42,781 nucleotides of DNA, from positions 916-43,696 of the forward strand of contig DJHM01000027.1 of NCBI GenBank assembly GCA_002433075.1. The letters are read 5' to 3'. Made by a program: the position numbers and the translations under genes. The notes beneath the pieces are model-generated. The model did no database searches. It was not told where the DNA came from and saw only the letters and a program-made list of their open reading frames with translations. The first letter of the stretch is position 1; every line of letters begins with the position of its first letter. Positions 16,098 through 25,234 of the stretch are shown here, in pieces. This stretch comes from Latescibacteria bacterium UBA6620 (GTDB taxonomy: Bacteria; Latescibacterota; UBA2968).

Positions 16098-17135
16098 TCA
16101 AACCTGATAGATTCTGTCCACGATCGCCTGGTCCGTCCACATTTCATCGAACGTCACCAGAGGAGTCGCTTTCCCAAGACAGCAATCGATAAAGTGATGA
16201 ACTTCCTTCGTCGTCCTCTGACTGGAGTCATCTGTGAATTCAGACGGTAAAAATTCCTCCGTCCGGTCGACATAGTCACCGTCCTTCCAGGACATCAACC
16301 GAAACGGCTCGAGGGATGCGTATCCCGCAGTCCCCCACACATCCACACCCTTCTTGTTGACCACCTCAGGCGCAAGCCACATCCCCTCCACGGTCATCGA
16401 CTGGCCGGACTTGAACGAAACGTGCCCGCTGACGACGTCTTCCGTGTCGTAGGTACTCCTAACCTTCTCCAGCTTTTCCGGGTAGGAAAGCAGATCGTGG
16501 AATCGAGCTTGTATCTGACCTGTCGCAGCCTCCAGGTCTGGGCTTCCGAGAAACCAGACTGCCAGATCGATCACGTGAACGGCCGTACTGGCCAGCGATC
16601 CACCACCGGACTGCGCCCTGATGTAGTGCGGTCCCCAGGTCGGCACACTCGCCTCGTGCGACCACGCCCTGGCAAACATCGGCCGTCCCATCCCACCCCC
16701 GGCGATGAATGCGTGCATCGCCGTCGCATCGGCACGGAACCTGAAGTTGTAGCCGACCATGAAATGCCGGTCAGCCGCACGAGCTTCGTCGATCATCCGT
16801 TCGGCATCGGGCAGAGTGAACGCCATCGGTTTCGCGGCCAACACGTGGGCTCCCCTTTGGAGCGCGGCGACCGTCACGTCAGGTCGGATGTCGGCCATCG
16901 TCCCGACCATCGCCACGTCGATCGCTTCCTCGCGCAGAAGATCCCGATAGTCGTCATACACGTTCGGGCGCCCAGAGGTCTCCTCCGGATAGTAATCCTC
17001 GAATGCTTTTTCGACGCTCGCCGCGTTGACATCGCATAGCGCGACGACGTCTGCTTCCCCGTGCGAGAGAACGTTCCTCACGTAGGCGTTTCTGCCGAAT
17101 GACCCGCAACCGATGACACCGACTCTAATTCCCAT
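16098..17135 (-). CDS. Gfo/Idh/MocA family oxidoreductase
   Basis: A 345-residue NAD(P)-dependent dehydrogenase of the glucose-fructose oxidoreductase/inositol dehydrogenase type. The N-terminal Rossmann fold is VGVIGCGSFG with acidic residue D54 in ALCDVN. The family signature AAKPMAFTLPDAERM, carrying the catalytic-region lysine of the EKP-like motif (here AKP), lies near residue 100. The C-terminal sheet has GGGSLASTAVHVIDLAVWFLG, with the H-x2-D pair typical of sugar dehydrogenases. GGGAG-like bases precede the ATG. It begins 9 bases after the DUF1080 gene and is surely cotranscribed with it. Likely role: oxidation or reduction of a sugar or cyclitol at C3. The substrate is unknown. Confidence 0.92.
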   Translation of the reverse strand: MGIRVGVIGCGSFGRNAYVRNVLSHGEADVVALCDVNAASVEKAFEDYYPEETSGRPNVYDDYRDLLREEAIDVAMVGTMADIRPDVTVAALQRGAHVLAAKPMAFTLPDAERMIDEARAADRHFMVGYNFRFRADATAMHAFIAGGGMGRPMFARAWSHEASVPTWGPHYIRAQSGGGSLASTAVHVIDLAVWFLGSPDLEAATGQIQARFHDLLSYPEKLEKVRSTYDTEDVVSGHVSFKSGQSMTVEGMWLAPEVVNKKGVDVWGTAGYASLEPFRLMSWKDGDYVDRTEEFLPSEFTDDSSQRTTKEVHHFIDCCLGKATPLVTFDEMWTDQAIVDRIYQV

Positions 17136-17144
17136 CGATTCTCC

Positions 17145-17798
17145 CTACAGGTCGCGAACACGAATGTTGCGGTACGCCACCGGTCCGTGATCGCCCTGCA
17201 GCATCAGATTTCCGGAAGCAGTCTCGGGCTTGGGAAGCGATGCTCGCGTCGGCCCCTCGACCTCAACGTTTTCGTGCACAACCTGCTCGTTCCAGACTAC
17301 CTGTTCGAAGCAGGCATTTGCAATCTTGTCCCCAGACGGCCCGAATCGGGGGGCGCGGAACGTGATGTCGTAGGTCTGCCATTCGCCGGCGGGACGACTT
17401 GCGTTCACTCTCGGTGGTGTCCCCCCGACCGGTTTCTCGTCGATCCACTGGCAGTAAACCCCGCCGCAGGTGCCATATTTGAGGTCGGTCTCTCCCCAGC
17501 TGTCCAGAATCTGGATCTCGTAAAGACCCATCACGTAGACCCCGGAGTTCGACTTTTCCGGAACCACGAATTCCACGTGCAGTTCGCAATCTCCCTGCGT
17601 CACGGTCGAGACTATATCGGCCGTTCGCCCCGAAGAACCGTTGTAGAATACGCCTTCTCCGGGATTTGTCGTGAATCGAGTAGGATCGGCTGGATCCAAT
17701 GCGACGCCACCCACCACCGCCCACGCGTGTTCCTGGTCGTTCGAGCCCGCCCAGCCAGATAGATCTTGGCCCTTGAACAGATCTTGATCCTTCGCCAT
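17145..17798 (-). CDS. DUF1080 (3-keto-disaccharide hydrolase/LamG-like) protein
   Basis: A 217-residue protein with the DUF1080 jelly-roll pattern: DLFKGQDLSGWAGS at the N-terminus, then HVEFVVPEKSNSGVYVMGLYEIQILDSW, DGV-like YCQWIDEKPVG, EWQTYDITFRAPRF and the closing NLMLQGDHGPVAYRNIRVRDL. Members bind sugars, and some cleave 3-keto-glycosides. The ATG at 17798 is preferred because AAAGG lies about 8 bases upstream; a GTG three codons earlier is possible. No signal peptide is visible, unlike many exported relatives. The pairing with a Gfo/Idh/MocA enzyme 9 bases downstream fits a 3-keto-sugar pathway in which the dehydrogenase makes the 3-keto sugar and this protein cleaves it. That link is an inference. 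Confidence 0.9.
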   Translation of the reverse strand: MAKDQDLFKGQDLSGWAGSNDQEHAWAVVGGVALDPADPTRFTTNPGEGVFYNGSSGRTADIVSTVTQGDCELHVEFVVPEKSNSGVYVMGLYEIQILDSWGETDLKYGTCGGVYCQWIDEKPVGGTPPRVNASRPAGEWQTYDITFRAPRFGPSGDKIANACFEQVVWNEQVVHENVEVEGPTRASLPKPETASGNLMLQGDHGPVAYRNIRVRDL

Positions 17799-18008
17799 CC
17801 GTAACACCTTTCTCGCATGGTCGCTTGCTTCGATTCGAGCCGGTTCACAATTTAGGTCTCAACGCTTCCCCACGCACGGGAGATCGCGTTACTGTCAGGT
17901 CCCGCCCATTCGACGGACGGATTGACGTATACTCATATCCAGGTACTGTTGATTTGATGAGCAAATTCGTCCCACCAGATTCAATCGGCTGGGCAGGAGT
18001 AAGGCAGG

Positions 18009-19010
18009 ATGTCTGAGTCACCTCGACCAACCCAGTGGATCGTCAGTCCACTTGTCGATCTGAGCTTCATCACGCTGGGATGGATCGCTTTCTATCTGAC
18101 CCCCCACCTGTTCCCTCAGCACCTGGAAACGATCCGCCTGGTCTCCGTTACTTTTCTTTCCGGTGCTCATCGATACTACACCTTCCCGCTCGTCTACTTC
18201 GACCGAGCCGAGTTCGGTCGTCGCCGCGGGTTCTACATCCTGGCCCCCGTCCTGGTCACGGTCGGTGTCGCTCTTTGCTACTACTTTCGTGTCGACGAAC
18301 CGGAGATGTATGGTGCGTGGTATCTGTTCAACTACTTCCACTTCGTCAGACAGAAATATGGCATCCTCAGGATCTATTCCGGGAAATCCGGCTACGGCCA
18401 CAAGCCGCTCGACGCCTGGTCGACCTACGCGTGGGGCATCGGTGGCTTCTTCTACCTGCTCTCCTATACCACCCCGACCGAGGGGCGCTTCACCTATTAT
18501 CTGAGCCAGTTCTTCGGTGGCATCCCGACCTTCCCGATTGTCGTGTGGACCATTTACGCGGCGGCGGCCGTACTCACACTCGCCTGGCTCGTCCACGAGC
18601 TGCGAAAGCCAGACGGTCTGAACCTGCCCAAGCTCTTGTTCCAGTCCTCGGTCGTTTACCTGTATGGTGCGGCCCCCCTCTTAGCAGTTGGGTCGCTCTT
18701 CATCGCGACGAGTATGAGTCACGCAATGGAATACATCGCCATCGTCGGTCTAACGGTGAAGCGCAAGGCGCGAACCAGCACAGAGGATTGCCCGGTACTC
18801 GCCAGGGCCGCCAATCACACCGTGGTCAACACGCTCCTGTTCGCGGCCTTCATCTGCGCGCTCCTCTACGGGCTGCAATACGTGTCGATCTTCGCGTTCC
18901 TGTTCTTCGCTTACGGAACCGGCTTCCTCCACTTCATCTACGATGGAATGATCTGGCGAATTCGCCGACCGAAAGTTGCCGCAGAGGTTGGTGTCCCTGC
19001 TGCGACATAG
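18009..19010 (+). CDS. Polytopic membrane protein with conserved-looking histidine motifs, function unknown
   Basis: A 333-residue inner-membrane protein with about eight hydrophobic segments and no signal peptide. Histidines lie at or near membrane boundaries in striking contexts: FLSGAHRYYTFPL (~residue 51), YFHFVRQKYGILRIY (~residue 115), ATSMSHAMEYI (~residue 239) and FLHFIYDGMIWRIRR near the C-terminus. Such spacing suggests a membrane-bound metal site, as in membrane desaturases, hydroxylases or Brp/Blh-like dioxygenases, but I do not recognise the family with confidence. The gene leads an apparent operon with a PhyH dioxygenase (38 bases downstream) and a PfkB kinase. Confidence 0.75.
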   Translation: MSESPRPTQWIVSPLVDLSFITLGWIAFYLTPHLFPQHLETIRLVSVTFLSGAHRYYTFPLVYFDRAEFGRRRGFYILAPVLVTVGVALCYYFRVDEPEMYGAWYLFNYFHFVRQKYGILRIYSGKSGYGHKPLDAWSTYAWGIGGFFYLLSYTTPTEGRFTYYLSQFFGGIPTFPIVVWTIYAAAAVLTLAWLVHELRKPDGLNLPKLLFQSSVVYLYGAAPLLAVGSLFIATSMSHAMEYIAIVGLTVKRKARTSTEDCPVLARAANHTVVNTLLFAAFICALLYGLQYVSIFAFLFFAYGTGFLHFIYDGMIWRIRRPKVAAEVGVPAAT

Positions 19011-19048
19011 GCGCGAGACTTTACAACCCCGATTCAAAGGGACCAGGA

Positions 19049-19894
19049 TTGAAAACGCAGAGCCCCCTTGCCGAACAGCTCGGCCGTCAACTGATCAAGG
19101 ACGGCTACTGCCACGTACCTGAGGTGGCCCCACCGGATCTGATCGAACACATCCGAAAAAAATCCGACGCGTGGGCAGATAACCTTCCCAAAGAAGAGAA
19201 GGAGCGTCGACGGCATCAGGGATCCCTGATCAGCGTCTACGACCACGAAGAGATGCTGCCCTTGATCACGTTGCCGGCCGCGCTCGACGTCCTCGCGGAC
19301 CTCGGATATCCGGATCCCCGGTTCTACAGCGGCTATATCATCAGCAAACCACCGGAAGTTGCCCCCCCGCTCTTCTGGCACCAGGACGGCATCCTCTGGA
19401 CCGAGCCGATCAGCTATACGGATACGCCCCACCAGTTTTTTCTGATGTATTACCTCGTCGACACCCATCGTGAGAACGGGTGCCTGCGAGTCATTCCCGG
19501 ATCTCATCGAAACAGACATCGGCTGCACGCCCTTCCTCCCGCTCACACCGACGACATCCAGAGCGCCGACGAGCACCACCCCGCCCTTCAGGAAGATCCG
19601 GACGAAGTCGATGTCCCGGTCCGAGCCGGAGACCTCGTCATTGGCGACGCCCGCCTCCTCCACTCCGCCCATCCAAATCGTTCCACCCGCAGGCGAACCG
19701 TCATCACCCTCTGGTTCTGTCCCACGTTCCCTGATATGTCCGAGAGCACCCAGGCCTTCTACTCAAAGTACCGGGAGAAACCCCCTTCCTGGAGTGACGA
19801 AGCCTGGCGGACCCTGGCTCCCCTGCGCTGCGCCTACGAGGGCACAGCGTCTCCCCCCGAGAGCCACCGCATCCCCGATGAACGACTCTCCTGA
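19049..19894 (+). CDS. Phytanoyl-CoA dioxygenase (PhyH) family protein
   Basis: A 281-residue Fe(II)/2-oxoglutarate-dependent oxygenase. The start is probably TTG 19049 (LKTQSPLAEQLGRQL), since the frame upstream is a shadow of the membrane protein gene and no ATG lies near the domain start. The iron site is canonical: H111 and D113 in FWHQDG, distal histidine at 205 or 208 in RLLHSAHPN, and R216 for the 2-oxoglutarate carboxylate. VIPGSHRNRH is the usual loop. Its substrate is unknown. The gene is followed 9 bases later by a sugar kinase and preceded by the histidine-bearing membrane protein, so the three probably act on one metabolite. Confidence 0.88.
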   Translation: MKTQSPLAEQLGRQLIKDGYCHVPEVAPPDLIEHIRKKSDAWADNLPKEEKERRRHQGSLISVYDHEEMLPLITLPAALDVLADLGYPDPRFYSGYIISKPPEVAPPLFWHQDGILWTEPISYTDTPHQFFLMYYLVDTHRENGCLRVIPGSHRNRHRLHALPPAHTDDIQSADEHHPALQEDPDEVDVPVRAGDLVIGDARLLHSAHPNRSTRRRTVITLWFCPTFPDMSESTQAFYSKYREKPPSWSDEAWRTLAPLRCAYEGTASPPESHRIPDERLS

Positions 19895-19903
19895 ACCCGT
19901 GGA

Positions 19904-20806
19904 ATGAAATCCCTCTGTTTCGGCGCCGTGCTCTGGGACCTGATCGAAGGTGAGGAGCACCTGGGCGGAGCCCCCTTCAATCTCGCCGTGCATCTCAAGC
20001 GGCTGGGCTTCACCTCGTCGATGGTATCGTCGATCGGCACGGACGCGCGTGGCGACCGCATCGTGGAGGAGATTTCGGGTCACGGGATCGATGGCAGATG
20101 GGTCCGGCGGGATCCCGATCATCCTACGGCGTGCGTCACCGTCACCACGAACACGCAGGGCGAGTCGGACTACGTCATCCACGAGGACGTCGCATCCGAT
20201 CATATCGAGCTGTCGGACGACGAGCTGGAAGCGATCGTCGACGAGAATTTCGACGTCATCTGCCACGGCACGCTCGAGGCCCGAGGCCATCAAACCCATG
20301 ATTCCCTCTTCCTACTGCTCAACGCCGTTTCTGAGAAAGAGGGCACCCGGATCTTCTGCGATCTGAACCTCAGGCAGTCCTTCTATAGCCTTCCGCTCAT
20401 CCGCGACACCCTCGTCTATTGCGACATCCTCAAACTCAACGACAGTGAAGCGAGCGTGGTCGCGGAGCTACTGTTCCCAGACAAAACGTTCGCGAACGAC
20501 CGAGACCTTGGATCGATCCTCTGTCACACCTACGACCTCGAACTCACCGTGATCACCCGGGGCGAGCGAGGTTGCGTTGTCGTCACGCGAAACGAGTACG
20601 TAGAAAGCCCCGGTCTTCCGGTCGACGTAGTCGACACCGTCGGGCCGGGCGATGCATTCAGTGCGGCTTTCCTGCGCGAAGTTCTTTCAGGCGGGAAACT
20701 CGAAGTCGCCGCGGAACGAGCGAACAAGCTGGGCGCCTTCGTAGCCTCGCGAAGAGGCGCGTTACCGGAGTACGACGCAGAGATTCTTCAAGCGCTAAAG
20801 CTCTAG
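19904..20806 (+). CDS. PfkB family sugar kinase (fructokinase-like)
   Basis: A 300-residue ribokinase-fold enzyme. The N-terminal substrate segment FGAVLWDLIEGEEHLGGAPFNLAVHLKRLG includes the GGAPFN sugar-binding motif. ATP-site elements follow: TVITRGERGCVV and the C-terminal PfkB signature DTVGPGDAFSAAFL with the catalytic aspartate and anion hole. The length is normal. It phosphorylates a sugar, by family knowledge most often fructose or a keto-sugar. It is the last gene of the membrane protein-PhyH-kinase unit and ends near a palindromic hairpin at 20822-20842 that separates it from the converging esterase gene. Confidence 0.92.
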   Translation: MKSLCFGAVLWDLIEGEEHLGGAPFNLAVHLKRLGFTSSMVSSIGTDARGDRIVEEISGHGIDGRWVRRDPDHPTACVTVTTNTQGESDYVIHEDVASDHIELSDDELEAIVDENFDVICHGTLEARGHQTHDSLFLLLNAVSEKEGTRIFCDLNLRQSFYSLPLIRDTLVYCDILKLNDSEASVVAELLFPDKTFANDRDLGSILCHTYDLELTVITRGERGCVVVTRNEYVESPGLPVDVVDTVGPGDAFSAAFLREVLSGGKLEVAAERANKLGAFVASRRGALPEYDAEILQALKL

Positions 20807-20821
20807 CAGCTCGCAATATTC

Positions 20822-20842
20822 GATCATCGACATTCGATGATC
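20822..20842. repeat. Palindromic hairpin of a dispersed GATCATCGA repeat, possible bidirectional terminator
   Basis: GATCATCGA (20822-20830), loop CAT, TCGATGATC (20834-20842) form a 9-bp perfect stem between converging genes. The same words GATCATCG and CGATGATC make up the palindrome at 36793-36808. There is no T-run, so termination is uncertain. Confidence 0.6.
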
Positions 20843-20853
20843 AATGATCCGGT

Positions 20854-21957
20854 CTAGGAGTGGCTTCCCCAGCTGCCGAGCGGATCGCCTTTATGTTTCA
20901 ACCATCGATCCATCCAGCTCAGGCACGCTTCCTGGGAAAGATCCGGAATCGCGTGACCGTCGCCGAACACGAGGAAAGCGTGAGCGTCTTCGTGCCCCAG
21001 CAGCCGATAGAGCTCACGTAGCTTGAGGTGTAGCATCACACGGTGGGCCTGACCGGCCTCGTCCCCGTCGTTCAGTGCGAACCGCTCCAGCACCGGGCGA
21101 GGGGCGATCAGTGCGAACATCTCGTGAAAGTCACATTGCACCTGCCGGCCTGCGAGAAAATCTTTCCGCAGCTGCGGAAAGTAGACATACCAGTGGTCAC
21201 GAGACCAATGGAGGGGCGCCGGGTTCTCGCGAAACGTGCCTCCGCTGCAGCTCGGAATCGCGCACTTGATGCGATCGTCGTAGGCAGCCAGGAAGACGCT
21301 ACCGTGTCCACCGAGCGAGTGGCCCGTTACACCGAGTCGAGTCTCGTCGACGTCCTCCCTCCCCGCCAGAACGTTCGTCGCAATCACACTGTCGTAGGTG
21401 TATTTGCCGACCGCCGACCAGTTTGGGTGTTTTCTGTAGAGCGCGGCCGTTTCGTAGCGCCCCTCTTCCGGAATCCGAGACGCCGAACAGAAATGCTCCG
21501 GGGAGATCGTGACGTATCCGCGTCGAACCAGCTGCCGCGCAAAATCCTTTCCATCCACACCCCCACGCCCTTCGTCCGGATCACCCGGTTCCGCCAGCAA
21601 CCCGAGGGTACGCCGGGCTCCCCAGTTCGTCGTTCCGTGCAGGCACACGACACCCGGAAACCCGCCAGACGGTGGCTCTCCACCCGGAACGCCCACATAG
21701 GCGTGAGCCCGCTCATCTTCCTCGACCTGATAGCTGACATACTGAATCGTAAAGTCGTTCGCTCGCCATGCCCGTTCGACCTTCAGGTCAGGCTCGGGCG
21801 GCTCGGGGGCGGCCGTGTCGCAAATCAGGGCCAGGAATCGATCGTGAACGTCTTTTCGCTTCGCCTCCCAGTCCTCGACCGATGAAATCTCTTCCATCAG
21901 ATCGTCCCAACTCGTCGCGATCGGGGTTGGGGTCCAATCCGGCAATGACTCTTCCAT
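20854..21957 (-). CDS. Alpha/beta-hydrolase, acetyl-esterase/dienelactone-hydrolase-like
   Basis: A 367-residue hydrolase. The oxyanion-side motif GVVCLHGTTNWG is followed by the nucleophile elbow GVTGHSLGGHG (serine about residue 229), a likely acid in FALNDGDEAGQ and the catalytic histidine in GDGHAIPDLSQE near the C-terminus. An N-terminal helical extension of about 100 residues (EDWEAKRKDVHDRFLALIC) resembles that of acetyl-xylan-esterase-like members. No signal peptide is visible, so it should be cytosolic. GGAG precedes ATG 21957. It is the last gene of a minus-strand unit behind the substrate-binding lipoprotein and the broken dehydrogenase, which hints at catabolism of an imported ester or glycoside. 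Confidence 0.85.
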   Translation of the reverse strand: MEESLPDWTPTPIATSWDDLMEEISSVEDWEAKRKDVHDRFLALICDTAAPEPPEPDLKVERAWRANDFTIQYVSYQVEEDERAHAYVGVPGGEPPSGGFPGVVCLHGTTNWGARRTLGLLAEPGDPDEGRGGVDGKDFARQLVRRGYVTISPEHFCSASRIPEEGRYETAALYRKHPNWSAVGKYTYDSVIATNVLAGREDVDETRLGVTGHSLGGHGSVFLAAYDDRIKCAIPSCSGGTFRENPAPLHWSRDHWYVYFPQLRKDFLAGRQVQCDFHEMFALIAPRPVLERFALNDGDEAGQAHRVMLHLKLRELYRLLGHEDAHAFLVFGDGHAIPDLSQEACLSWMDRWLKHKGDPLGSWGSHS

Positions 21958-21978
21958 TGATCGTCTCCAAGTGTCGCG

Positions 21979-22963
21979 TCAGACTCGACGGCGGTCCAGA
22001 ACCTCTTCGTTCAACACGTTGATGGGTGACCCGGCCATCCAGGCCTTGATGTTCTCCACAGAAGCCACGTAGAAATGCCGAAGCGTCGACGCCGTGTTGT
22101 AACCCAGATGCGGCGTCAGGAGCACATTGTCCATCGCCAGATAGGGATGGTCTGCAGGAAGGGGCTCCCGATCGTAAACGTCGAGCGCTGCGCCGGCAAT
22201 GGGCCCGTCAGTGAGGGCATCAACCAGAGCCTGCTCTTCCACAATCGGTCCCCTTGAGGTATTCACGAGGAACGCCGTCGGCTGCATCATCGAGAGCTCG
22301 CGAGACGTGATCCACCCCCGGCTCAGATCCGTCAACGGCACGTGGATCGTCAAAATATCCGACCGTTCGAACAGACCCTCCCAGGTCACGTACTCAGCCC
22401 CGTTCTCGTTCGCTCGTTCAGCGTCAAGCGTCGGGCCCCACGCGATCACGTCCATCTCGAACGCGTTTCCAAATCCTGCCACAATCGTCCCGATCCGCCC
22501 CATCCCCAGAATCCCGAGCGTACACCCTCCCAGACCTTCCGCCAGGCGCGTCTGCCAGCGCCCCTCCCTCATCTGTCTGTCTTCCCAGCAATGTGGCGGG
22601 TAAGGGCAAGCACAAGACCCAGGTCAATTCTGCAGTCGAGTTGCCTCGGGCCCTACCCCCGGTCGTCACACAGACGGGGATCCCCAGTTCCGTTGCCGCA
22701 TCCAGGTCGACGTTCGCCTGACGTCGCCCGGTGCCGGAGATCAACTTCAGGTCAGGCAATCGTTCGAGCACCTCCCGGGGGAATCGGGTTCTTTCCCGCG
22801 TAGTCACAAGAACGTCGAAGGCCCGAAGGCGTTCCCCCAGCGCATCTGGATCTTGGATCGTCGAATCGAAGAAAACAATCTCCGCGTCGGGTGACGCCCA
22901 ATCCGCAGCCTCCTCAGCCACGTGCAGGTAGTCATCCAGCACGGCAATCCGCGTCAACGGCAT
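21979..22963 (-). pseudogene. D-2-hydroxyacid dehydrogenase, frameshifted
   Basis: The N-terminal half starts at ATG 22963 behind GGAGGAGGT (MPLTRIAVLDDYLHVAEEAADW) and runs normally to TAELTWVL. The next stretch, LALTRHIAGKTDR, lies in a second frame, and the remainder (QMREGRWQTRLAEGLGGCTLGILGMGRIG...) lies in a third. The two shifts sit within about 50 bases near 22570-22620, the second in a tandem ACAGACAG. All catalytic elements survive: NAD fold GILGMGRIG, arginine in NTSRGPIV, glutamate in YDREPLP and histidine in LTPHLGYNT. It may therefore be a very recent lesion or a sequence error. If intact, it would reduce 2-oxo acids or oxidise D-2-hydroxy acids or phosphoglycerate-like substrates. 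Confidence 0.85.
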
Positions 22964-22993
22964 ACCTCCTCCAAGGGTCGTTTTTCCCGGTAG

Positions 22994-24949
22994 TCACTCT
23001 TTGATGAAAATCTGTTCGTGGAAAATGGGCCGGCTCCACCCCCGATAGGGATCGATCGTCGTGCTCTCCAGGGGCACGTTGCCCAGACGTGTAGACGCTC
23101 CCCAGACGTGAGAGGCGAATCCAGGAACGATGCGCGGGACTTCCTCTGCATAGAGATCGCGAACACGCCCCATATAGTCTCTGACCCTGGCCGTGTCCAC
23201 CGTCGTGCCCGCCGCTTCGATCAATCGCGTCGCCTCGAACAGCCAGGGAGGTCCGTCTGTCGCAGCCTCCCGATGCCATTCCGGAAGGTTCTTACCCATA
23301 ATGCCCCAGACCTGTCGCTTGACCAGCGCATCGTCCGGCATCGACCACCACCAGTGAATCTCGAAATCCCCGGAGTCCATCAGCCCACCGATGATGTCTC
23401 GCAGGGCGATGTAGAGATCGACCCGGATCCCGATGGCGCGCCAGTGTTCGGCTACGAGCTGGCAGACGTCGACGCCCATCCCCGGGATCACGTCGAGGGT
23501 AACCGAGAAGGGCGACCCGTCGTCCAGTTCCCTGATTCCATCCCCATCCGCGTCGACGAACCCCGCGTCTTCGAGCAACTTCCGGGCACGCTCAGGGTCA
23601 TAATCAACATACCACTGAGTCGCTTCCTCGGAATAAAACCGGCTGGAAGGGGCGAACCCGCCACCCGCCGGCTGAAGCAACCCGTGATACAGAATCTCCC
23701 CGATCTCCTGACGGTTCAGTGCGTGGGAAAGGGCCATTCGCACACGACGGTCTCTCAATGCACGCCGGAGCGGCAGCCGTTTCGCATCCCAGTTAATCGT
23801 AAAGACGGAAACGGGTACGGGCGTCCCCAGGTAGACCTTGAATTTTCCTTTCCGCTCTTCCGCCTTCAGCGTGGAGAACATATTGACCTGCGCGTATCGA
23901 CCCAGAAAGTCGATCTCGCCGTTCATAAATTTCAGCAGGATCACCTGGGTGTCCTGGATGATGTTGAACACAAGACGGTCCGCGTAAGGCAGCTGATTTC
24001 CCACGCTGTCGACCTTGTGGTAGTACGGGTTCCGTTCGTAGACGATGCGCTGACCTCGCGACCACTCGACAGGAACCCAGGCGGACAGCCTCGGGATGCC
24101 CGGCTTGTAGAGCATATGTGCCGTCGTGGTGCTTTCACGAAGCGCCTCGTAGCTCGCGTTGGGGTTGTACTTGGGATGCAGATCCGCGAGGATGTGTTTG
24201 GGAAAGGCGATCCAGTCGGTGCACAGGACATCCAGAATCCGGCCGAGCGGCTTGTGCGAGCGGATTCGCAGGGTCCAGTCATCCACCTTGTCCAGCAGGA
24301 AGGGCTTCTCCTCGACCACCCAGGCAGACGGGAGGAGCGGATTCGCCCGGGCATCGTCGTTGAGCGTCATATCGTCGTACCAGAACAGGATGTCGTCCAC
24401 CGTGAACGGAACCCCGTCGGACCATTTGATCCCCTTCCGGATCCTGAACAACGCCGTCTTGCCCCCGTCCAGAAACTCGTGGCTCTCCGCCAAGTTGTAG
24501 AGAATGCTGTTGGGCAGTGGACGCTCGTAGCCCATCAGGTTTTCGTTCAGCGTCTTGCTCACACCGGGCGTCTGGACGATGTCCCCCGTGAGGGCCCGTC
24601 GGAGGGTGCCCCCGTAGCGGCCGATCTCCTCCATCGGTACCACCACCAGTGGATTGTCGGGAAGTCGTTCGGAAACCGGAGGAAGTTCACCCGCGCGAAC
24701 CCGCGCAGCCAGCGACGGGGCTTCGCCGAAGGTGCGGCTCTCCAGGATGGCGGGATCAAGCGTTTGTGGCGCCATCGATATCTGCTCGATCACATCCTGG
24801 CTGAGGGTGACCTCACCCTGGTCGCCAGGATCGTTCGCCAGACAGCCGTAGAGCAAAGCGCACAGCAGGATCTTTCCCGTGCGAGAACGAGAACACGGTC
24901 GGTTACCCGGAAGCTCGTTCGCTTTTCGCCACGGAACGATTGAGTCCAT
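22994..24949 (-). CDS. ABC transporter substrate-binding lipoprotein, family 5 (peptide/oligosaccharide type)
   Basis: About 651 residues, with an N-terminal basic stretch, hydrophobic segment and lipobox-like LLYGC (Cys36), so it is probably lipid-anchored on the outer face of the inner membrane. The start at 24949 is a judgement; an upstream ATG at 25021 would add 24 residues. Cluster-5 features include TLRRALTGDIVQT, KTALFRIRKGIKWSDGVPFT (the KWSDG motif), RDRRVRMALSHALNRQEI and DADGDGIRELDDG. No permease or ATPase gene is adjacent, so the translocator is encoded elsewhere or has been lost. Thirty bases downstream the D-2-hydroxyacid dehydrogenase gene follows. Confidence 0.9.
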   Translation of the reverse strand: MDSIVPWRKANELPGNRPCSRSRTGKILLCALLYGCLANDPGDQGEVTLSQDVIEQISMAPQTLDPAILESRTFGEAPSLAARVRAGELPPVSERLPDNPLVVVPMEEIGRYGGTLRRALTGDIVQTPGVSKTLNENLMGYERPLPNSILYNLAESHEFLDGGKTALFRIRKGIKWSDGVPFTVDDILFWYDDMTLNDDARANPLLPSAWVVEEKPFLLDKVDDWTLRIRSHKPLGRILDVLCTDWIAFPKHILADLHPKYNPNASYEALRESTTTAHMLYKPGIPRLSAWVPVEWSRGQRIVYERNPYYHKVDSVGNQLPYADRLVFNIIQDTQVILLKFMNGEIDFLGRYAQVNMFSTLKAEERKGKFKVYLGTPVPVSVFTINWDAKRLPLRRALRDRRVRMALSHALNRQEIGEILYHGLLQPAGGGFAPSSRFYSEEATQWYVDYDPERARKLLEDAGFVDADGDGIRELDDGSPFSVTLDVIPGMGVDVCQLVAEHWRAIGIRVDLYIALRDIIGGLMDSGDFEIHWWWSMPDDALVKRQVWGIMGKNLPEWHREAATDGPPWLFEATRLIEAAGTTVDTARVRDYMGRVRDLYAEEVPRIVPGFASHVWGASTRLGNVPLESTTIDPYRGWSRPIFHEQIFIKE

Positions 24950-25080
24950 CGGATTCGTACCCAATTCGAGTCTGGGGGTAAAGGAGTGGAAGCCGCAACC
25001 GGAACCCCAGAGGACGACCAATGGGAATCTGGACCGGCGTGCGCCAAAATCCGATGATTTGCGGAGAACGCAACAGGAAA

Positions 25081-25108
25081 GGCCCCGGTTGTCGTATCAA
25101 CCGAGGCC
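25081..25108 (-). terminator. Hairpin between the 52-residue protein and the lipoprotein gene
   Basis: GGCC-C-CGGTTG (25081-25091) pairs with CAACCG-A-GGCC (25098-25108) with one internal mismatch. On the minus strand it is followed by TTTCCTGTT. It may end the transcript of the small upstream gene. The weak T-run keeps confidence low. Confidence 0.45.
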
Positions 25109-25234
25109 TCGGAGGTGGACCACAAAGGCAATCGCCCTCTTCGTTTTTGTAGGTGAAAGGCCGTGCCCGTCTGCGGTCCTAATTCGATGTCTTGTTCAAG
25201 TGTGTCCGTTTCAGGCAACCAGCTTCGCGTAACT

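Noticed and set aside
20822..20842. The hairpin as a firm rho-independent terminator
   Set aside because: The stem is AT-rich with a three-base loop and no T-run, and its words recur elsewhere, so I list it as a repeat with only possible termination.
22570..22620. Programmed frameshift in the D-2-hydroxyacid dehydrogenase
   Set aside because: Two shifts in different places are needed, no slippery heptamer is visible, and the family is not known to use recoding. Mutation or sequence error is simpler.
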